A DNA stretch of 36,169 nucleotides from Burkholderiaceae bacterium (lineage in GTDB: Bacteria; Pseudomonadota; Gammaproteobacteria; Burkholderiales; Rhodocyclaceae): assembly GCA_021738065.1 (NCBI GenBank), contig JAIPCT010000028.1:1-36169 (forward strand). The letters are read 5' to 3'. The notes beneath the pieces are model-generated. The model was not told the DNA's origin. It saw only the letters and a program-made list of their open reading frames with translations, and did no database searches. The translations under genes were made by a program, and so were the position numbers. Shown in pieces: positions 19,400 to 29,833 of this stretch (the first letter of the stretch is position 1; the number at the start of each line of letters is the position of its first letter).

Positions 19400-19732
19400 T
19401 CAGAACGTGCCTATTACCCACATCGGCACGCGCAGTCCGGCATCCTTCGAGTCCTGCCTGACCCACTGGCCATTGCCGGTGTGGTCGAGCATGTAATACG
19501 GCACGCCGTGCGGCGGGGTGACCTTGAGCATGTAGAGCTTGCCGCTCATGCGGAATTCCTCGACCTTGTCTTCGCCGCGCCGGATGATGGTGACTTGCGG
19601 CTCCAGCGATTCGTTCAACGCTCCGGGCGGTGCCGGCGGCGGCTCGGGAATCGGCTCCAGCTTCGGCAGTTGGGTTTGCGCGGCAACATTCAGTGCCAGG
19701 GCAGAAAACAGAACAACAATCAGGCGGCGCAT
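19400..19732 (-). CDS. DUF2782 family small exported protein
   Basis: 110 residues. A signal peptide (to VAAQ) is followed by a Pro-rich stretch (LEPIPEPPPAPPG) and the DUF2782 domain (EPQVTIIRRGEDKVEEFRMSGKLYMLKVTPPHGVPYYMLD). Function is unknown. In betaproteobacteria this family often sits beside polA, as here, by memory. The start at 19732 follows AAGGA. It is read in the same direction as the LOG gene, 31 bases downstream of it. Confidence 0.85.
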   Translation of the reverse strand: MRRLIVVLFSALALNVAAQTQLPKLEPIPEPPPAPPGALNESLEPQVTIIRRGEDKVEEFRMSGKLYMLKVTPPHGVPYYMLDHTGNGQWVRQDSKDAGLRVPMWVIGTF

Positions 19733-19763
19733 GGGGTGTCCTTCGAGAGTTCCGCTCAGTTTA

Positions 19764-20516
19764 TCAAAGGTTGAGCAGCAACTCGTGTTCTTCCGGCAGC
19801 GGCCCGAAGCCACGTGATTCGTAATGATCGAAGATCGCAGCCACTATCTGCTCCGGCTCGTCGATGACCTGGATCAGTTCGAGATCCTCGACATTGATCA
19901 TCTTCTCGGCGACCAGGCGCTCGCGGAACCAGTCGAGCAGACCCGCCCAGTAGTCGGTGCCGACCAGAATCAGCGGGATGCGCGGCGTCTTGCCGGTCTG
20001 GATCAGGGTCAGGGCCTCAAGCAATTCGTCCAGCGTGCCAAAGCCGCCGGGCATCACCACATAGGCGGCCGCCACTTTGACAAACATGTACTTGCGCGCA
20101 AAGAAGTGGCGAAAGCTCTGCGAAATATCCTGATAGCGGTTGGCCTGCTGTTCGTGCGGCAGCTGGATGTTGAGGCCGATGGACAGGCTCTTGCCCTCGA
20201 AGGCCCCCTTGTTGGCGGCTTCCATGACGCCGGGGCCGCCGCCGGAGACCACCGAGAAGCCGGCATCAGACAACAGTCGGGCGATTTCTTCGGTGAGCTG
20301 GTAATAGCTTGAATCCGGCGCAAGGCGCGCGCTGCCGAAGATCGACACCGCCGGGCGCACAGCGGCCAGGCGCTCGGTCGCCTCGACGAACTCTGCCATA
20401 ATGCCGAACACCCGCCAGGCCTCACGTGCGCTGGTCGCGGTCTGCCGGGGCGGGGCCGAATCCCGGCCTTTGCCGCCCGCGGTCAGCGGCTTCGGTAGTT
20501 TTTCCTTCTCATTCAC
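19764..20516 (-). CDS. LOG family protein (TIGR00730 Rossmann fold)
   Basis: 250 residues. The family motif PGGFGTLDELLEALT and the upstream SGGGPGVMEAANKGAFEGKS are intact. These residues form the nucleotide-binding site of cytokinin-activating phosphoribohydrolases and of PpnN-like nucleosidases; which substrate is used here is not clear. I chose a GTG start at 20516 because GGAG lies nine bases upstream. The longer frame would cross the divergent polA start codon. An internal ATG at 20399 is a possible shorter start. Only 15 bases separate its start from that of polA. Confidence 0.88.
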   Translation of the reverse strand: MNEKEKLPKPLTAGGKGRDSAPPRQTATSAREAWRVFGIMAEFVEATERLAAVRPAVSIFGSARLAPDSSYYQLTEEIARLLSDAGFSVVSGGGPGVMEAANKGAFEGKSLSIGLNIQLPHEQQANRYQDISQSFRHFFARKYMFVKVAAAYVVMPGGFGTLDELLEALTLIQTGKTPRIPLILVGTDYWAGLLDWFRERLVAEKMINVEDLELIQVIDEPEQIVAAIFDHYESRGFGPLPEEHELLLNL

Positions 20517-20531
20517 TTTTCGCGCTCCTTC

Positions 20532-23291
20532 ATGCCCACGCTGCTGCTCGTCGATGGTTCGTCTTACCTGTATCGGGCGTTTCATGCGCTGCCCGATTTG
20601 CGCACTGCCGGCGGCCAGCCCACCGGCGCCATTCGCGGCGTGCTGTCAATGCTGCGCGTGCTCGATAGCGAATATAAGTCAGATTACCGCGCGGTGGTGT
20701 TCGATGCCAAGGGCAAGACCTTCCGCGACGACTGGTATCCGGACTACAAGGCGCACCGCCCCTCGATGCCCGAGGATCTGGTGGCCCAGATCGAACCCCT
20801 GCACCAATGCATCCGCGCCGCCGGCTGGCCGCTGTTGATGATGGACGGCGTCGAGGCCGATGACGTCATCGGCACCCTGTCCCGTCAGGCGGCGGAAGCG
20901 GGGATCGACTGCATCATCTCGACCGGCGACAAGGACCTCACCCAGTTGGTGAATCCGCATGTCACGCTGGTCAACACCATGAGTAACGAAGTGCTCGACG
21001 AGGCCGGCGTGCTGGCCAAGTTCGGCGTGCCGCCTGAACGCATCGTCGATTATCTGGCGCTGGTCGGCGACACCGTGGACAACGTGCCCGGTGTGTCCAA
21101 GGTCGGGCCCAAAACGGCGGTCAAATGGCTGAATGCCTACGGTTCGCTGGACCAAATCGTCGCCCATGCAGCCGAGATTGGCGGTGCCGTCGGCGAGAAC
21201 CTCAGAAACCATCTCGAGTTCCTGCCACTCGGCGTCAAGCTGGTCACCGTGGCTTGCGACCTGCCCTTGCCACAGGGCGTGAGCGATCTTGCGCCGCTGG
21301 CGGCGGATACCGAAAAGCTGGCCGAGCTTTACGCGCAGCTTGAGTTCAAGGGCTGGTTGCGCGAATTGAGCGGCGAAAAGCCGGCGGTGGGTTCGCCCGG
21401 CAAGAGTGCCGTTTCGCCAACGTCGTCGTTTCCGTCTGCACCGGCCGCTGTTGCCGACACCGAGCCCGACCGCAGCGGCTATGAATGCATCCTTGATGCC
21501 GCGCATCTCGACACCTGGCTGGCGCGTCTCGATGCCGCCGAACTGGTGTCGCTGGATACCGAGACCACGGGACTCGATCCGATGCAGGCGCAACTGGTCG
21601 GCATCTCCTTCGCTGTTGTTGATGGCGAGGGTGACAAGATGCACGCTGCCTACCTGCCGCTAGCCCATCACTACGCCGGCGCGCCCGAACAGCTGCCCCT
21701 GGCAGACACCCTGGAAAAACTCAGGCCCTGGCTGGAATCGCCGGACAAGCCCAAGCTCGGACAAAACCTCAAGTACGACCGCCACGTCCTCGCCAACCAC
21801 GACATTCGCCTGGCCGGCATTGTCGAGGACACCTTGCTGCAATCCTATGTGCTGGAGTCCGACAAATCGCACGATCTGGGCGCGCTCGCCGCACGCCATT
21901 GCGGGCTGAAAACCATCAGCTACGACGCCGTCACCGGCAGGGGCGCCAACCGCATCTCCTTCGCCCAGGTGGCCGTCGAGCAGGCCGCCGAGTATGCGGC
22001 GGAAGATGCCGACGTCACCCTGCGCGTGCATCGGGCCCTGCGTCCGCAACTCGCGGCCGAAGCGCAACTGGAAAGCCTTTACCGCGATCTCGAACTGCCG
22101 GTGGCCGAAGTGCTGTTCAGGATCGAGCGCAACGGCGTGCTGATCGATGCCGCCACGCTGGCGCGGCAAAGCGAGGAACTCGGACGCAAGATCATGGCCC
22201 TTGAGGCCGAGGCGCAGCAACTCGCCGGCCAGCCCTTCAATCTGAATTCGCCCAAGCAATTGGCGGAAATCCTGTTCAACCAGCAGGGCCTGCCCGTGGT
22301 GAAAAAGACCCCCGGCGGCGGCCCCTCGACCGACGAGGAAGTGCTGGAAAAGCTGGCCGAGGACTATCCGCTGCCGAAGAAGATTCTCGAATTCCGCAGC
22401 TTCGCCAAACTCAAGAACACCTACACCGACAAGCTGCCGAAAATGATCAACCCGGCCACCGGTCGCGTGCACACCAATTTCGGCCAGGCCACCGCGGTCA
22501 CCGGCCGCCTGGCCTCGACCGACCCTAATCTGCAGAACATCCCGATCCGTACCGCCGAGGGTCGTCGCATCCGCTCCGCCTTCGTCGCGCCTGCCGGCCG
22601 CCGTATCGTCAGCGCCGACTATTCGCAGGTCGAGCTGCGCATCATGGCGCACCTCTCGGACGATCCGCGCCTGCTGGAAGCCTTCGAGCAAGGCGAGGAC
22701 GTGCATCGCGCCACAGCGGCCGAAGTCTTCGGCCTGACGCCGATCGAGGTCGGCGCCGATCAGCGCCGCGCCGCCAAGGCGATCAATTTCGGCCTGATCT
22801 ACGGCATGAGTGCTTTCGGCCTGGCCAAGCAGATCGGCGTCGACCGCAGCGCCGCCGCCGCTTACATGGATCGCTACTTCGCCCGCTATCCGGGCGTCGC
22901 CCGCTACATGGAAGAAACCCGCGCCGTGGCCCGCGACAAGGGCTATGTCGAAACCGTGTTCGGCCGCCGCCTGTGGCTGCCCGAGATCAAGTCGTCCAAC
23001 GCCGGCCGCCGCCAGGGCGCCGAGCGCGCCGCGATCAACGCGCCGATGCAGGGCACCGCCGCCGACCTGATCAAGCGCGCCATGCTCGCAGTGCAGGGAT
23101 GGCTCGACGCGCACAAAATGCAGACCCTGCTGGTGCTGCAGGTGCATGACGAACTGGTGCTGGAAGTGCCGGATGCCGAACTCGATGCCGTCAAATCCGA
23201 GCTGCCGAAACTGATGGCCGGTGTCGCCAAGCTCAAGGTGCCGTTGCTGGTTGAGCTGGGTGTCGGTGCCGACTGGGATGCAGCACACTGA
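20532..23291 (+). CDS. polA: DNA polymerase I
   Basis: 919 residues, full length. Three domains: 5'-3' exonuclease (residues 1 to about 290; LLLVDGSSYLYRAFHAL, DDVIGTLS, STGDKDLTQLV, GDTVDNVPGVSKVGPKTA); 3'-5' proofreading exonuclease with its acidic residues present (SLDTETTGL, NLKYDRHVL, AAEDADVTLR); and polymerase (TGRLASTDPNLQNIPIR, VSADYSQVELRIMAHLS, RRAAKAINFGLIYGMS, LQVHDELVLEVP). It fills gaps in repair and removes RNA primers. The start lacks a strong ribosome site and its promoter must lie within the divergent LOG gene. A palindromic element abuts its stop codon. Confidence 0.98.
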   Translation: MPTLLLVDGSSYLYRAFHALPDLRTAGGQPTGAIRGVLSMLRVLDSEYKSDYRAVVFDAKGKTFRDDWYPDYKAHRPSMPEDLVAQIEPLHQCIRAAGWPLLMMDGVEADDVIGTLSRQAAEAGIDCIISTGDKDLTQLVNPHVTLVNTMSNEVLDEAGVLAKFGVPPERIVDYLALVGDTVDNVPGVSKVGPKTAVKWLNAYGSLDQIVAHAAEIGGAVGENLRNHLEFLPLGVKLVTVACDLPLPQGVSDLAPLAADTEKLAELYAQLEFKGWLRELSGEKPAVGSPGKSAVSPTSSFPSAPAAVADTEPDRSGYECILDAAHLDTWLARLDAAELVSLDTETTGLDPMQAQLVGISFAVVDGEGDKMHAAYLPLAHHYAGAPEQLPLADTLEKLRPWLESPDKPKLGQNLKYDRHVLANHDIRLAGIVEDTLLQSYVLESDKSHDLGALAARHCGLKTISYDAVTGRGANRISFAQVAVEQAAEYAAEDADVTLRVHRALRPQLAAEAQLESLYRDLELPVAEVLFRIERNGVLIDAATLARQSEELGRKIMALEAEAQQLAGQPFNLNSPKQLAEILFNQQGLPVVKKTPGGGPSTDEEVLEKLAEDYPLPKKILEFRSFAKLKNTYTDKLPKMINPATGRVHTNFGQATAVTGRLASTDPNLQNIPIRTAEGRRIRSAFVAPAGRRIVSADYSQVELRIMAHLSDDPRLLEAFEQGEDVHRATAAEVFGLTPIEVGADQRRAAKAINFGLIYGMSAFGLAKQIGVDRSAAAAYMDRYFARYPGVARYMEETRAVARDKGYVETVFGRRLWLPEIKSSNAGRRQGAERAAINAPMQGTAADLIKRAMLAVQGWLDAHKMQTLLVLQVHDELVLEVPDAELDAVKSELPKLMAGVAKLKVPLLVELGVGADWDAAH

Positions 23292-23435
23292 GCGCTTATG
23301 AATAAATCTACTGCGCGTACCGGATCGGGGTTTGGGCGGTGCTCGCTATCCTCACGTATAAATTCATACGTTCCGGTAGCTGCGCTCCGGCCGCACCCCG
23401 CTGCGGCCCGCTCGCTACGATTTCTTCATAAGCGC
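23292..23435. repeat. Composite palindromic (REP/MITE-like) element after polA
   Basis: Terminal inverted arms of 17 bases (23292-23308, GCGCTTATGAATAAATC, and 23419-23435) match at 16 positions. Inside are a GC-rich hairpin (GGCCGCA/TGCGGCC with outer TAGC/GCTA, about 23376-23417) and a smaller palindrome (ACGTAT/ATACGT, about 23354-23371). It is not coding and starts on the base after the polA stop. No target duplication is obvious. It probably ends or stabilises the polA transcript. Confidence 0.65.
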
Positions 23436-23457
23436 CGGTCGTACTATTAAGCCCCTG

Positions 23458-23463
23458 TATACT
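23458..23463 (+). promoter_or_regulatory. Possible -10 element for msbA
   Basis: TATACT, about 29 bases before the msbA start codon and just after the palindromic element. There is no convincing -35 hexamer. Confidence 0.35.
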
Positions 23464-23491
23464 GCCGGGTTTCCCGCTTCCCGAACCCCCA

Positions 23492-25231
<1,740 letters not shown>

Positions 25232-25238
25232 ACACGCC

Positions 25239-27008
25239 ATGCCTTCTCTTGCTCTCGGCTTCTCCAACACCGGCCACGACGCGACCGCCGCGGTATTCGC
25301 TGACGGTCGACTGGTCGCCGCCATTGCGGAAGAACGTCTCGCCCGCATCAAATGCCTGGGCGGCATGATCCCGCAGCGTGCCATTGACGAAGTACTGCAC
25401 ATGGCGGGTGCGACGCGACGCGACGTCACCGAGATCGGCATGATGTGCGGCTATTTCCCCGAAAACTACCTGCGGCATCCCTCCGGCGTGCTGGAGGCCA
25501 AGCGGGCCATGCGCCGCCTGGGCCGCAAGCTGCGCGGCAAGGCGGAAGACATCATCTGGACCGGTGAAGTCATGCGGGAAGCGCTGGCTCACGGCATGAG
25601 CTACGCACAGTGCTTCCGTTCCGAGGTTTTTCTCGAACAGGAAGGTTTTGCTCCGGAAACCAGAATCAGCTTTCATCCCCATCATGCCGTGCATGCGGTG
25701 TTGGGTGGCTTTTACTCCGGATTCGGCGAATGCCTGGTGATCACCGCCGACGGCCATGGCGATCTGGACGAGGTGCATTCCACCAGCGTTTATCGCAATG
25801 GCATTCTGGAGCCGCTTTCGGTCACCGACGGCAAGGGCCGTTCCCCGGGCTTGTTCTACCAGACCATAACCGAGCTGCTCGGATTTCGCCCGGTGCGCCA
25901 CGAAGGCAAGGTGCTCGGCCTGGCCGCTTTCGGCGATCCGGCGCCGCTGCTGGAGAGCTTTCGCAAGGCCTTGCGCGTCGCCCCTTGCGGTACGCGCTTC
26001 GATTCCGACTTCGCGCATCCGCAAAGTGCCGATCAGGACCGCAGAGCGTATCTTGCCGGAGTCATTCAGGGGCATAGCCGCGAAAACATTGCAGCCGCGG
26101 CGCAGCAGGCGCTGGAAGACGCCTTTGTCGCCATCGTGAAGCGGCAGGTCGCCGACACCGGCATCGGCCGCGTGGCGCTCAATGGCGGTGTCGCCGCCAA
26201 CGTCAAGCTCAACCAGCGTGTTGCCGCGCTGCCTGAAGTCGAGCGCATATTTGTCTTTCCGGGCATGAGCGATACCGGCAACGCGGTGGGCGCCGCCCTG
26301 CTCGCGACCGAAGCGGTCACGCCCGGTTTTCTCGCCAGGGAACAGCATGCGCTGGCCGACGCCTATCTCGGCCCTGAGTTCGGCGATGCCGAGATCGAGC
26401 AGGAGCTTCGATCCAGTCAGTTGCAGTTCACCAAACTCGATGACGCGGCGCTGGTTGAGCGTGCAGCGCAGGCCATCCATGAGGGACTCGTAGTGGGCTG
26501 GTTCCAGGGGCGCATGGAGTTCGGGCCGCGCGCATTGGGCAACCGCAGCATGGTGGGCCGGCCCACGGACGCGGACATCAACCGATCGCTCAACGAGCGC
26601 CTCGAACGCACCGAATTCATGCCCTTCGCGCCGAGCGTGCTGGCGGAGTGCGCGGAAGACATATTCATCGGCGTCGACAAGGCCGCCCATCCCGCCGAAT
26701 TCATGACAGTCACTTTCGATGTGCGGGAGGAATGGAAGCCGCGCATTCCGGCGGTGGTTCACGTGGATGGCACGGCACGCCCGCAACTGGTGCGCGCCGA
26801 CCGGAATCCGCTCTACCATGCCCTGATCCAGCGCTACCACAAGCTTTCCGGCATTCCGCTGGTACTCAACACCAGCTTCAATGTGCATGAAGAGCCCATC
26901 GTCTGCGCCCCCGCGGAGGGTATCCGGGCCTTGCGCGAAGACAGAATCGATGCGCTGGCGATCGGACCCTACTGGGTCGAGAATCCCTTGCGCCAGCGGA
27001 CGGCGTGA
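25239..27008 (+). CDS. Carbamoyltransferase (NodU/CmcH family)
   Basis: 589 residues. It should use carbamoyl phosphate to place a carbamoyl group on a sugar hydroxyl. The N-terminal ASKHA-type domain shows GFSNTGHDATAAV, FHPHHAVHAVLGGFYSGF (metal-binding His), VITADGHGDLDE, RHEGKVLGLAAFGD and GRVALNGGVAANVKLN. The C-terminal domain has the family's FGPRALGNRSMVGRP, EFMPFAPSVL and LVLNTSFNVHEEPIV. In a LPS cluster the target is likely a core or O-antigen sugar. The ATG at 25239 is preferred over longer frames that overlap msbA. The stop overlaps the next GTG. Confidence 0.92.
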   Translation: MPSLALGFSNTGHDATAAVFADGRLVAAIAEERLARIKCLGGMIPQRAIDEVLHMAGATRRDVTEIGMMCGYFPENYLRHPSGVLEAKRAMRRLGRKLRGKAEDIIWTGEVMREALAHGMSYAQCFRSEVFLEQEGFAPETRISFHPHHAVHAVLGGFYSGFGECLVITADGHGDLDEVHSTSVYRNGILEPLSVTDGKGRSPGLFYQTITELLGFRPVRHEGKVLGLAAFGDPAPLLESFRKALRVAPCGTRFDSDFAHPQSADQDRRAYLAGVIQGHSRENIAAAAQQALEDAFVAIVKRQVADTGIGRVALNGGVAANVKLNQRVAALPEVERIFVFPGMSDTGNAVGAALLATEAVTPGFLAREQHALADAYLGPEFGDAEIEQELRSSQLQFTKLDDAALVERAAQAIHEGLVVGWFQGRMEFGPRALGNRSMVGRPTDADINRSLNERLERTEFMPFAPSVLAECAEDIFIGVDKAAHPAEFMTVTFDVREEWKPRIPAVVHVDGTARPQLVRADRNPLYHALIQRYHKLSGIPLVLNTSFNVHEEPIVCAPAEGIRALREDRIDALAIGPYWVENPLRQRTA

Positions 27009-28102
27009 AGATCCTTCACACCGAAGCCTCCTGCGGCTGGGGCGGTCAGGAGATCCGCATCCTCGAGGAAGCCAGCGGTTTGATCGCGCGCGGCCACGAG
27101 GTCAGCGTCGCCTGTCCGGCACACGCCCGGATGACGGAAGAGGCGACGCGTTTCGGCGTGCCGGTGGCGGTGCTGCCGATCGAGTTCAAGACCCTCGCCG
27201 GATTCCGGGCCGTGCGCGAACATCTCGTGCGACATGCCGTCGATGTGGTCAACACCCACAGCTCGGCCGATTCCTGGCTGGTTGGCTTGGCCAGCGCCAC
27301 GCTTCCCCGGCCGCCGGCCATCGTGCGCACCCGTCACATTTCGGCGCCGGTGTCGGCCAACGTTTTCAACCGCTGGCTTTACCGCCGCGCCGGCGCCGTG
27401 GTGACCACGGGAGAGAGCCTGCGTCGGCATCTGCTGGAGACGCTGGCCCTCGACCCGGCGCGCGTCACCTCGGTGCCGACCGGCATCGACACCGAACGCT
27501 TCAGACCTGTCAAATGCGCGGCCGACAAAGCCGCCGCAAAAACCGCGCTTGGGTTGGATCCCGAGTGCCGCCACATCGGCATCGTCGCCACGCTGCGCAG
27601 CTGGAAAGGGCATCTGTTTCTGCTCGACGCGTTTGCGCGGCTGCCGCATTCCGGCCTGCGCCTGCTGATTGTCGGCGAAGGGCCGATGCGCGGGCCGATA
27701 GAAGAAAAAATCGCGGCATTGGGGCTGGCCGAGCGGGTCACGCTCGCCGGCCAGCGCAGCGACCCCGAGCGCTGGTTGCAGGCCACGGACGTCTTCTGCC
27801 TGCCGTCTTACGCCAACGAAGGCGTGCCGCAGGCCATACTGCAGGCCATGCTCTGCGCCCTGCCCATCGTCACCACCCCGGTCGGCGCGATACTCGAAGC
27901 CGTCAGCGATGGCGAATCGGCACTGGTGGTCGCGCCCAAAAATGCCGATACCCTGGGCGCGGCGATCGCCCGTTTGCTCGATGATGGCGCATTTGCGGCA
28001 CGGCTCGGCGCCGCGGCACGCCGTATCGCCAGCGCCGACTTTTCCAGGGAAGCCATGCTCGATCGCATGGATGCCATTTTCCGTCAGGCCACGTCTTCAT
28101 GA
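27005..28102 (+). CDS. Glycosyltransferase family 4
   Basis: 365 residues, GT-B fold. N-terminal Gly-rich KILHTEASCGWGGQEIRIL matches the acceptor-side loop. The C-terminal domain has the donor-binding GLRLLIVGEGPMRGPIEEKI, a position where ATDVFCLPSYANEGVPQAILQAM gives the GT4 EX7E-like motif (E at SYANEG and further on), and PVGAILEAV. The sugar is unknown. GTG start, overlapping the carbamoyltransferase stop by four bases. Confidence 0.9.
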   Translation: MKILHTEASCGWGGQEIRILEEASGLIARGHEVSVACPAHARMTEEATRFGVPVAVLPIEFKTLAGFRAVREHLVRHAVDVVNTHSSADSWLVGLASATLPRPPAIVRTRHISAPVSANVFNRWLYRRAGAVVTTGESLRRHLLETLALDPARVTSVPTGIDTERFRPVKCAADKAAAKTALGLDPECRHIGIVATLRSWKGHLFLLDAFARLPHSGLRLLIVGEGPMRGPIEEKIAALGLAERVTLAGQRSDPERWLQATDVFCLPSYANEGVPQAILQAMLCALPIVTTPVGAILEAVSDGESALVVAPKNADTLGAAIARLLDDGAFAARLGAAARRIASADFSREAMLDRMDAIFRQATSS

Positions 28103-28818
28103 GCAAACCACTCGACTGGACCACCGTCTCCGACGACCCCAACAATCCGGCGGCCAAGGCCGCCGTGCGCGCCTGGCTGAAAACCGCACAACAGGTACAT
28201 ACGGATATCGACCTGTTGGGTCATATCGAAAGGCTGGTGCGAGGCAAACGCGTGCTCGACATCGGCGTGGTGTCGCACAGTGCGCGCTACTTCGATCTGC
28301 CCGACTGGCGCCACGGCCGCATCCACAAGGCGGCTTCGTATTGCGTCGGCATCGACATCCTGGCGCCGCTGGTCGATGAACTCAACAGTCGCGGCTTCAA
28401 CGTGCGCTGCGTCGACGCCACCTCGGAAGCCGACATGGGCGAACGCTTCGACCTGGTGTTCATCGGCGATGTCGTCGAGCACGTGGACAATGCCGTGCTG
28501 TTGCTGAAATTCGCCGCGCGCCATCTGGCGCCGGGCGGGCGGCTCTTCGTCACCACGCCCAATCCCTTCTCGCGCAAGTTCTTTCGCCAGTTCAGGCGCG
28601 ACGGCGTGATGGTGGTGAATCTCGACCACATCGCCTGGATCACGCCGACGCTGGCCATGGAGCTGGCCCGCCGCGCCGGCATCGCGCTGTCTGCCTACCA
28701 CCTGGTCAAGCGCTTCACACAGCTGGCACTGGCGGTCAAGCGCATCATCGGCTGGCGCCTGGAGCCCGTCGAGTTTTCCTTTCCGGACTATCTCTATGAG
28801 TTCGTCCGCAAGGAATGA
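28099..28818 (+). CDS. Class I SAM-dependent methyltransferase
   Basis: 239 residues. Motif I is VLDIGVVSHSARYFDLPDW (unusual: GVVS in place of the common GCGxG), motif II includes CVGIDIL, motif IV-like FDLVFIGDVVEHVDNAVLLL and APGGRLFVTTPNPFSRKFF. This combination recalls sugar- or ubiquinone-type methyltransferases of LPS clusters. Overlaps its upstream neighbour as ATGA, and its 3' end overlaps the GT9 gene by 23 bases. Target unknown. Confidence 0.85.
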   Translation: MSKPLDWTTVSDDPNNPAAKAAVRAWLKTAQQVHTDIDLLGHIERLVRGKRVLDIGVVSHSARYFDLPDWRHGRIHKAASYCVGIDILAPLVDELNSRGFNVRCVDATSEADMGERFDLVFIGDVVEHVDNAVLLLKFAARHLAPGGRLFVTTPNPFSRKFFRQFRRDGVMVVNLDHIAWITPTLAMELARRAGIALSAYHLVKRFTQLALAVKRIIGWRLEPVEFSFPDYLYEFVRKE

Positions 28819-29833
28819 ACCGGCGCTTGCCGCGCCGCGCGACGTCCTGTACATCAATGTCTCGCGCATTGGCGACACCCTGCTGGTGACGCCGGCAGTG
28901 CGCGCCGTCGCGGCGCACTGGCCGCAGGCGCATATTCATCTGCTGGCGCATCCGAAGCGCGAGGAAGTGTTGCGTAATCTGCCTTTTGTCCATCGCACAG
29001 GCGCCATCGAAAAACAACGCGCACGCTTCATGGGACGCCTGCCGGGCAAACCCTATGACCTCGCCTTCGTCTGCAATTTCGACGCGCCGCTGATCGAGTA
29101 CGCACTGCGCGTCGCCCGCCGCGTGGTGGCCTTCCGCCAGGCCGACGCGGACTTGAACGCGCGACTCTATCGCGCCGTCGAGCATCCGGCGTTGCAGACG
29201 ACGCATGCGGTGGACATCCAGTTGCTGCTGCCGGCGGCCGTCGGCGCCGCGCCGGCTGGCCGGGCGCTGAGTTACCGCGTCAGCGCCGACGAGGACGAAT
29301 GGGCGACGCGTTTTCTCGCCGAGCACCACGCACACGGTCGCCGCCCCCTGGTCGGCCTGCAGGTGGCGAGCTTTCCGACCAAGGCCTATCGCGACTGGCC
29401 ACCCGGACACTTCAGCGAACTGTGCCGGCGCATCCGCGGCTTCTGGCCGGACGCGCATTTTCTGATTTTCGGCGGCGAACTGGAAAAGCAGCGCACGGCA
29501 ACCCTGGCTGCCGAACTCGGTGCCGCGGCGACACTCTGCGCGGGACGCCTCAGCCTGCGTCAGACCGCGGCACTGATGAAGCGCGTGGATCTTTACGTTG
29601 GCGTCGACACCGGCCCCACCCACCTGATGGGCGCGCTGCAGCGGCCGATGGTGGCGCTCTACCACGGCTATTCGCCCAGCCGCGTGCTGGCACCGCTCGA
29701 TCACCCCTGTCTGTATGCCATCGATCATCCGCAGGCTGACCGCTGCACGCCCGAGGCCGACATGGCCGAGATCAGCGTGGATCGTGTCTGGCAAGCGGTA
29801 CAGCAGGCCTTGCGGGAACATCCGCCGCGATGA
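28796..29833 (+). CDS. Glycosyltransferase family 9 (heptosyltransferase-like)
   Basis: 345 residues. Family 9 landmarks are VLYINVSRIGDTLLVTPAVRAV at the N-terminus and the donor-site DLYVGVDTGPTHLMGALQRPMVALYHG (residues about 263-290). GT9 enzymes include the LPS core heptosyltransferases WaaC, WaaF and WaaQ. Which one cannot be told. It starts with an ATG inside the methyltransferase gene, and its stop overlaps the following ATG. Confidence 0.9.
   Translation: MSSSARNEPALAAPRDVLYINVSRIGDTLLVTPAVRAVAAHWPQAHIHLLAHPKREEVLRNLPFVHRTGAIEKQRARFMGRLPGKPYDLAFVCNFDAPLIEYALRVARRVVAFRQADADLNARLYRAVEHPALQTTHAVDIQLLLPAAVGAAPAGRALSYRVSADEDEWATRFLAEHHAHGRRPLVGLQVASFPTKAYRDWPPGHFSELCRRIRGFWPDAHFLIFGGELEKQRTATLAAELGAAATLCAGRLSLRQTAALMKRVDLYVGVDTGPTHLMGALQRPMVALYHGYSPSRVLAPLDHPCLYAIDHPQADRCTPEADMAEISVDRVWQAVQQALREHPPR

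Noticed and set aside
21660..23288. Open frame of 542 codons opposite polA
   Set aside because: Antisense to a fully intact polA, with no motif of its own.
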